From Chrysoperla carnea (lineage: Eukaryota; Arthropoda; Insecta; Neuroptera; Chrysopidae), in assembly GCF_905475395.1 (NCBI RefSeq), contig NC_058337.1, forward strand, positions 83,942,368 through 84,006,367: 64,000 nucleotides of DNA, read 5' to 3'. The first letter of the stretch is position 1; every line of letters begins with the position of its first letter. The notes under the pieces are model-generated. The model worked only from the letters and a program-made list of their open reading frames with translations, ran no database searches and was not told where the DNA came from. Of this stretch, positions 63,401 through 64,000 are shown in pieces. The position numbers and the translations under genes are program-made.

Positions 63401-64000
63401 GAATGTATCTTTTAGTGAGCTTACTTCTACAGACCGCAGTAAAAGTTCCTTACGAAAAGTCTCTGTTGGCTTTTACAGTGATGTTTACAGAAAATATTTA
63501 ATCTTGCTTGAACTACCAAATTACTAATTGTTTTCAGTGAAAGCATGTTCATTACTGAAATCTCCTGAAAATGGTAGAATCACTTGTATCGATGAAGAGA
63601 ATAGAATTGTTGATCTGTCAAAAATAACCGATAATGTTTTGCCGATTGATACAATTTGCAGAATTCAATGTGACGAAGGTTTTTTTCCTGTTGGTCCAAA
63701 AGTAAGAAATTGTCTTCCAAATTTAAAATGGAGTGGGTCAGATACATATTGTAAGCGTAAGTATATCTACGCTACTTATTGTTTCTTCGGGCTTAGTCGT
63801 ATGTATTTATTTATTATTTTCTGCCTTTGATGTTTTTATGTTCCTTAATTCAAGCTTCTTTATATAGATATTTATCTGAAAATTATTCCATATACATTTT
63901 TGATTTATTTTAGCTGTTAAATGTTCTCGCTTACCGAAAATTCAATTCGGACATTATTCTCCTACTTCTTGCCACACAAAGAAATCCAATTATGAAACAA
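54471..64000 (+). CDS. SVEP1-like secreted VWA-EGF-sushi adhesion protein, 5' part
   Basis: Extracellular matrix/adhesion protein; the order of domains follows human SVEP1. The exons seen are 54471-54692, 54764-54919, 55446-55577, 55642-55774, 55848-55970, 56030-56209, 56945-57097, 62697-62879, 63538-63756 and 63914 to beyond 64000, all in phase. A signal peptide is at residues 1-19 ([19 protein letters not shown]). The VWA domain (about 75-255) has a [22 protein letters not shown] and TDGYSNGGD. Cys-rich EGF-like (about 270-320) and ephrin-receptor-like (320-370) modules follow. Sushi 1 starts near 373 ([12 protein letters not shown]), sushi 2 near 435 ([10 protein letters not shown]) and sushi 3 is cut by the window end. 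Intron 7 is 5.6 kb and hosts two antisense genes. Later SVEP1 domains (HYR, pentraxin, many sushi) should lie outside. Confidence 0.93.
56340..56800. repeat. Dispersed repeat in SVEP1-like intron 6
   Basis: Begins near a CCCCCGAAAAAAAA run, then GTGTTATAAGTTTGACCACT, (TG)n with TCTGTCTGTGGCATCGTA, and GAACCAATTTTGATTTTTGT. This is a layout I know as a common arthropod interspersed repeat; the class is not assigned. There is no open frame. Confidence 0.6.
57369..57690. repeat. Dispersed repeat starting AACCGACTTCAAA
   Basis: AACCGACTTCAAACAAAAAA followed by GGAGGAGGTTATCAATTCGA and AAGCTAGTGCTTCCCGTGTG is a pattern I recognise from repeats spread through many arthropod genomes (class not assigned). 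It is followed directly by a foldback element whose ends carry the same AACCGACTTCAAA word. Confidence 0.6.
57690..58028. mobile_element. Foldback element with about 150-bp arms
   Basis: The left arm (TTTTAACAAAAAGAAAACCG; TTAATATGCACTAAAAAGTA; AACGAGAATATAACG; TTGGAGTCGGTGTCAGCCAA) is repeated inverted at the right (TTGGCTGACACCGACTCCAA ... GAAGTCGGTTTTCTTTTTGT). The spacer is about 35 bases and the arms are more than 90% alike by eye. The two arms even give the same short open frame on opposite strands. It lies in SVEP1-like intron 7. Confidence 0.9.
58273..58278 (-). promoter_or_regulatory. Poly(A) signal of mS31
   Basis: AATAAA on the minus strand, about 25 bases past the mS31 stop codon. 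Confidence 0.55.
58303..59313 (-). CDS. mRpS31: Mitochondrial ribosomal protein mS31
   Basis: Small-subunit protein of the mitochondrial ribosome. It is a single uninterrupted frame of 336 residues. The N-terminus ([20 protein letters not shown]) is basic, lacks acidic residues and suits a mitochondrial presequence. A Lys/Ser-rich, poorly conserved stretch follows to about residue 190, and then the conserved family domain: [32 protein letters not shown] then [53 protein letters not shown], and HIDWFKSYF. It lies antisense inside intron 7 of the SVEP1-like gene. Lack of introns could mean an old retrocopy, but the frame is intact, the divergence is ordinary and a poly(A) signal follows, so it looks functional. 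Confidence 0.93.
   Translation of the reverse strand: MALRIILNKSYIQFPKCYIQPIFVNNYCNKNNKTETKDPSKKKEEASKKLNYLLQSIIKDDNPKIEKAEFSKPKPKNRTKIHVKSDKSKDETKIIKAAEDVAKSLGGNIEKTKSELISRLLSYSDEKKVDTTNMSQLISNMKVESQKTPSRSEQARQILKDKPPIKQRFTRSTSVSQAERLDLFGGDPLNIFSKLETKTENIALKTWKHLQNRELRLAITHPPSNYYQQMILWTEQGKLWKFPIDNEQGMEDEQNVYFADHVFLEPLLDDWCPRQGPIRHFMELVCVGLSKNHFLTATEKRAHIDWFKSYFSEKIDLLKEVGAVPIDHTMQPEQSA
59314..60433. other. Spacer between the two nested genes
   Basis: Contains the mS31 promoter side (right of 59313), a GC-richer patch at 59520-59640, and repeat family A copy 4. No other gene was seen. Confidence 0.5.
60140..60378 (+). repeat. Dispersed repeat family A, copy 4 (3' part)
   Basis: Matches the right half of copies 2 and 3: TTACTTTTTATGTCCTGAGC, CAGACAGACGG, GATTTTATGAACACCTATAC, TTTTTAAGCGCTACCAACTT, and the end CATATACATGGTATA. 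Sequence to its left (60000-60140) does not match the other copies. Confidence 0.75.
60434..60853 (-). CDS. Small conserved-looking protein, possible axonemal microtubule inner protein
   Basis: Two exons, 60738-60853 and 60434-60677, join in phase (CG|A) to give 119 residues. The protein is soluble and rich in Lys, Glu, Pro and aromatics. Near the middle it has [18 protein letters not shown], and the PFPxTxxQxxGW pattern is shared with CFAP144/FAM183-type ciliary microtubule inner proteins. The C-terminus has [16 protein letters not shown]. The family link is inferred from this one motif and could be wrong; gene status is supported by clean splice sites, protein-like composition and a matching start (ATG at 60853). 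It is nested antisense in intron 7 of the SVEP1-like gene, in the same direction as mS31, with no sign of a shared promoter. Confidence 0.8.
60854..61254. other. Upstream side of the nested 119-residue gene
   Basis: AT-rich, no gene seen; should contain the promoter of the gene at 60434-60853. Confidence 0.4.
61255..61640 (-). pseudogene. Coding-like remnant of unknown family
   Basis: The minus strand reads an 81-plus codon stretch with protein-like helical composition ([40 protein letters not shown]), ending in TGA at about 61349. One base out of register, the sequence continues as [20 protein letters not shown] then [14 protein letters not shown] before a stop near 61269. The two halves look like parts of one former protein divided by a frame change, or else the ends of two alternatively used exons. 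No start codon or upstream exon was found and the family is not recognised. Low confidence that it was ever a host gene; a transposase fragment is possible. Confidence 0.35.
61987..62102 (-). pseudogene. Reversed HYR-domain exon of SVEP1 type
   Basis: A minus-strand exon-like unit of 116 bases lies between an AG acceptor (TGTATTAG, 62103-62104) and a GTTAAG donor (61981-61986). It encodes [20 protein letters not shown] then [18 protein letters not shown], which matches the beginning of a HYR repeat as found in SVEP1 (EPPVI..C..P.P, W.EP...DNS). It lies inside intron 7 of the SVEP1-like gene but points the other way, so it cannot be spliced into that mRNA. The open frame reads through both sites to a stop at 61948. 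Either an inverted exon duplication, a piece of another minus-strand gene, or an assembly inversion. Confidence 0.6.

Noticed and set aside
1-64000. LTR retroelements, Polintons or other virus-like elements
   Set aside because: No capsid, protease, integrase, envelope or paired long terminal repeats were recognised anywhere in the window.
1-64000. A clustered biosynthetic or defence system
   Set aside because: The neighbouring genes belong to unrelated housekeeping pathways with separate promoters and mixed strands; nothing suggests a joint system.

Overview
This is an AT-rich eukaryotic window with spliceosomal (GT..AG) introns, almost certainly from an insect. The proteins look like insect or animal orthologues, introns and spacers are full of short foldback DNA elements, and one decayed LINE shows an I/Jockey-type RNase H. 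I cannot place the order from sequence alone. All exon borders below were read by hand from splice sites and reading phase, and every stated phase closes.

Layout, left to right: (1) the 3' part of the importin-type exportin Cse1/CAS (+, 1-2222, 5' end outside the window); (2) a complete abnormal spindle (asp) gene (+, 4514-18595), with an ASH domain, a CH region and about 40 IQ units, one part of which is a 243-bp tandem higher-order repeat; (3) Spt5, the DSIF transcription elongation subunit (-, 22198-31855, 16 exons); (4) Gmppa (+, 33368-37644, 7 exons), divergent from Spt5; (5) an unrecognised 220-residue coiled-coil protein (-, 40730-42045), divergent from (6) Tim17 (+, 42616-44455); (7) Rad23 (-, 48331-52603, 6 exons), divergent from (8) an SVEP1-like secreted VWA/EGF/sushi protein (+, 54471 to beyond the end). 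The 5.6-kb seventh intron of the SVEP1-like gene holds two genes on the opposite strand: the mitochondrial ribosomal protein mS31 (58303-59313, single exon) and a small two-exon protein with a microtubule-inner-protein-like motif (60434-60853). It also holds a reversed exon-like copy of a HYR domain.

Most genes are housekeeping: nuclear transport, mitosis, transcription elongation, GDP-mannose metabolism, mitochondrial import and translation, and proteasome shuttling. They show no common pathway, so this looks like an ordinary gene-dense euchromatic block and not a functional cluster. Non-coding DNA is dominated by AT-rich unique sequence, at least six foldback or inverted-repeat elements, a four-copy dispersed repeat family, a (TA)n microsatellite and the LINE remnant. 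I saw no LTR element, virus-like element, CRISPR array, rRNA or convincing tRNA.

The points most worth a second look are the reversed HYR exon with both splice sites (61987-62102), the homogenised IQ array of asp with one unit that has lost its IQ core, a cryptic stop-generating exon in Cse1, the nested genes, and a GC-rich island at 20517-20775.
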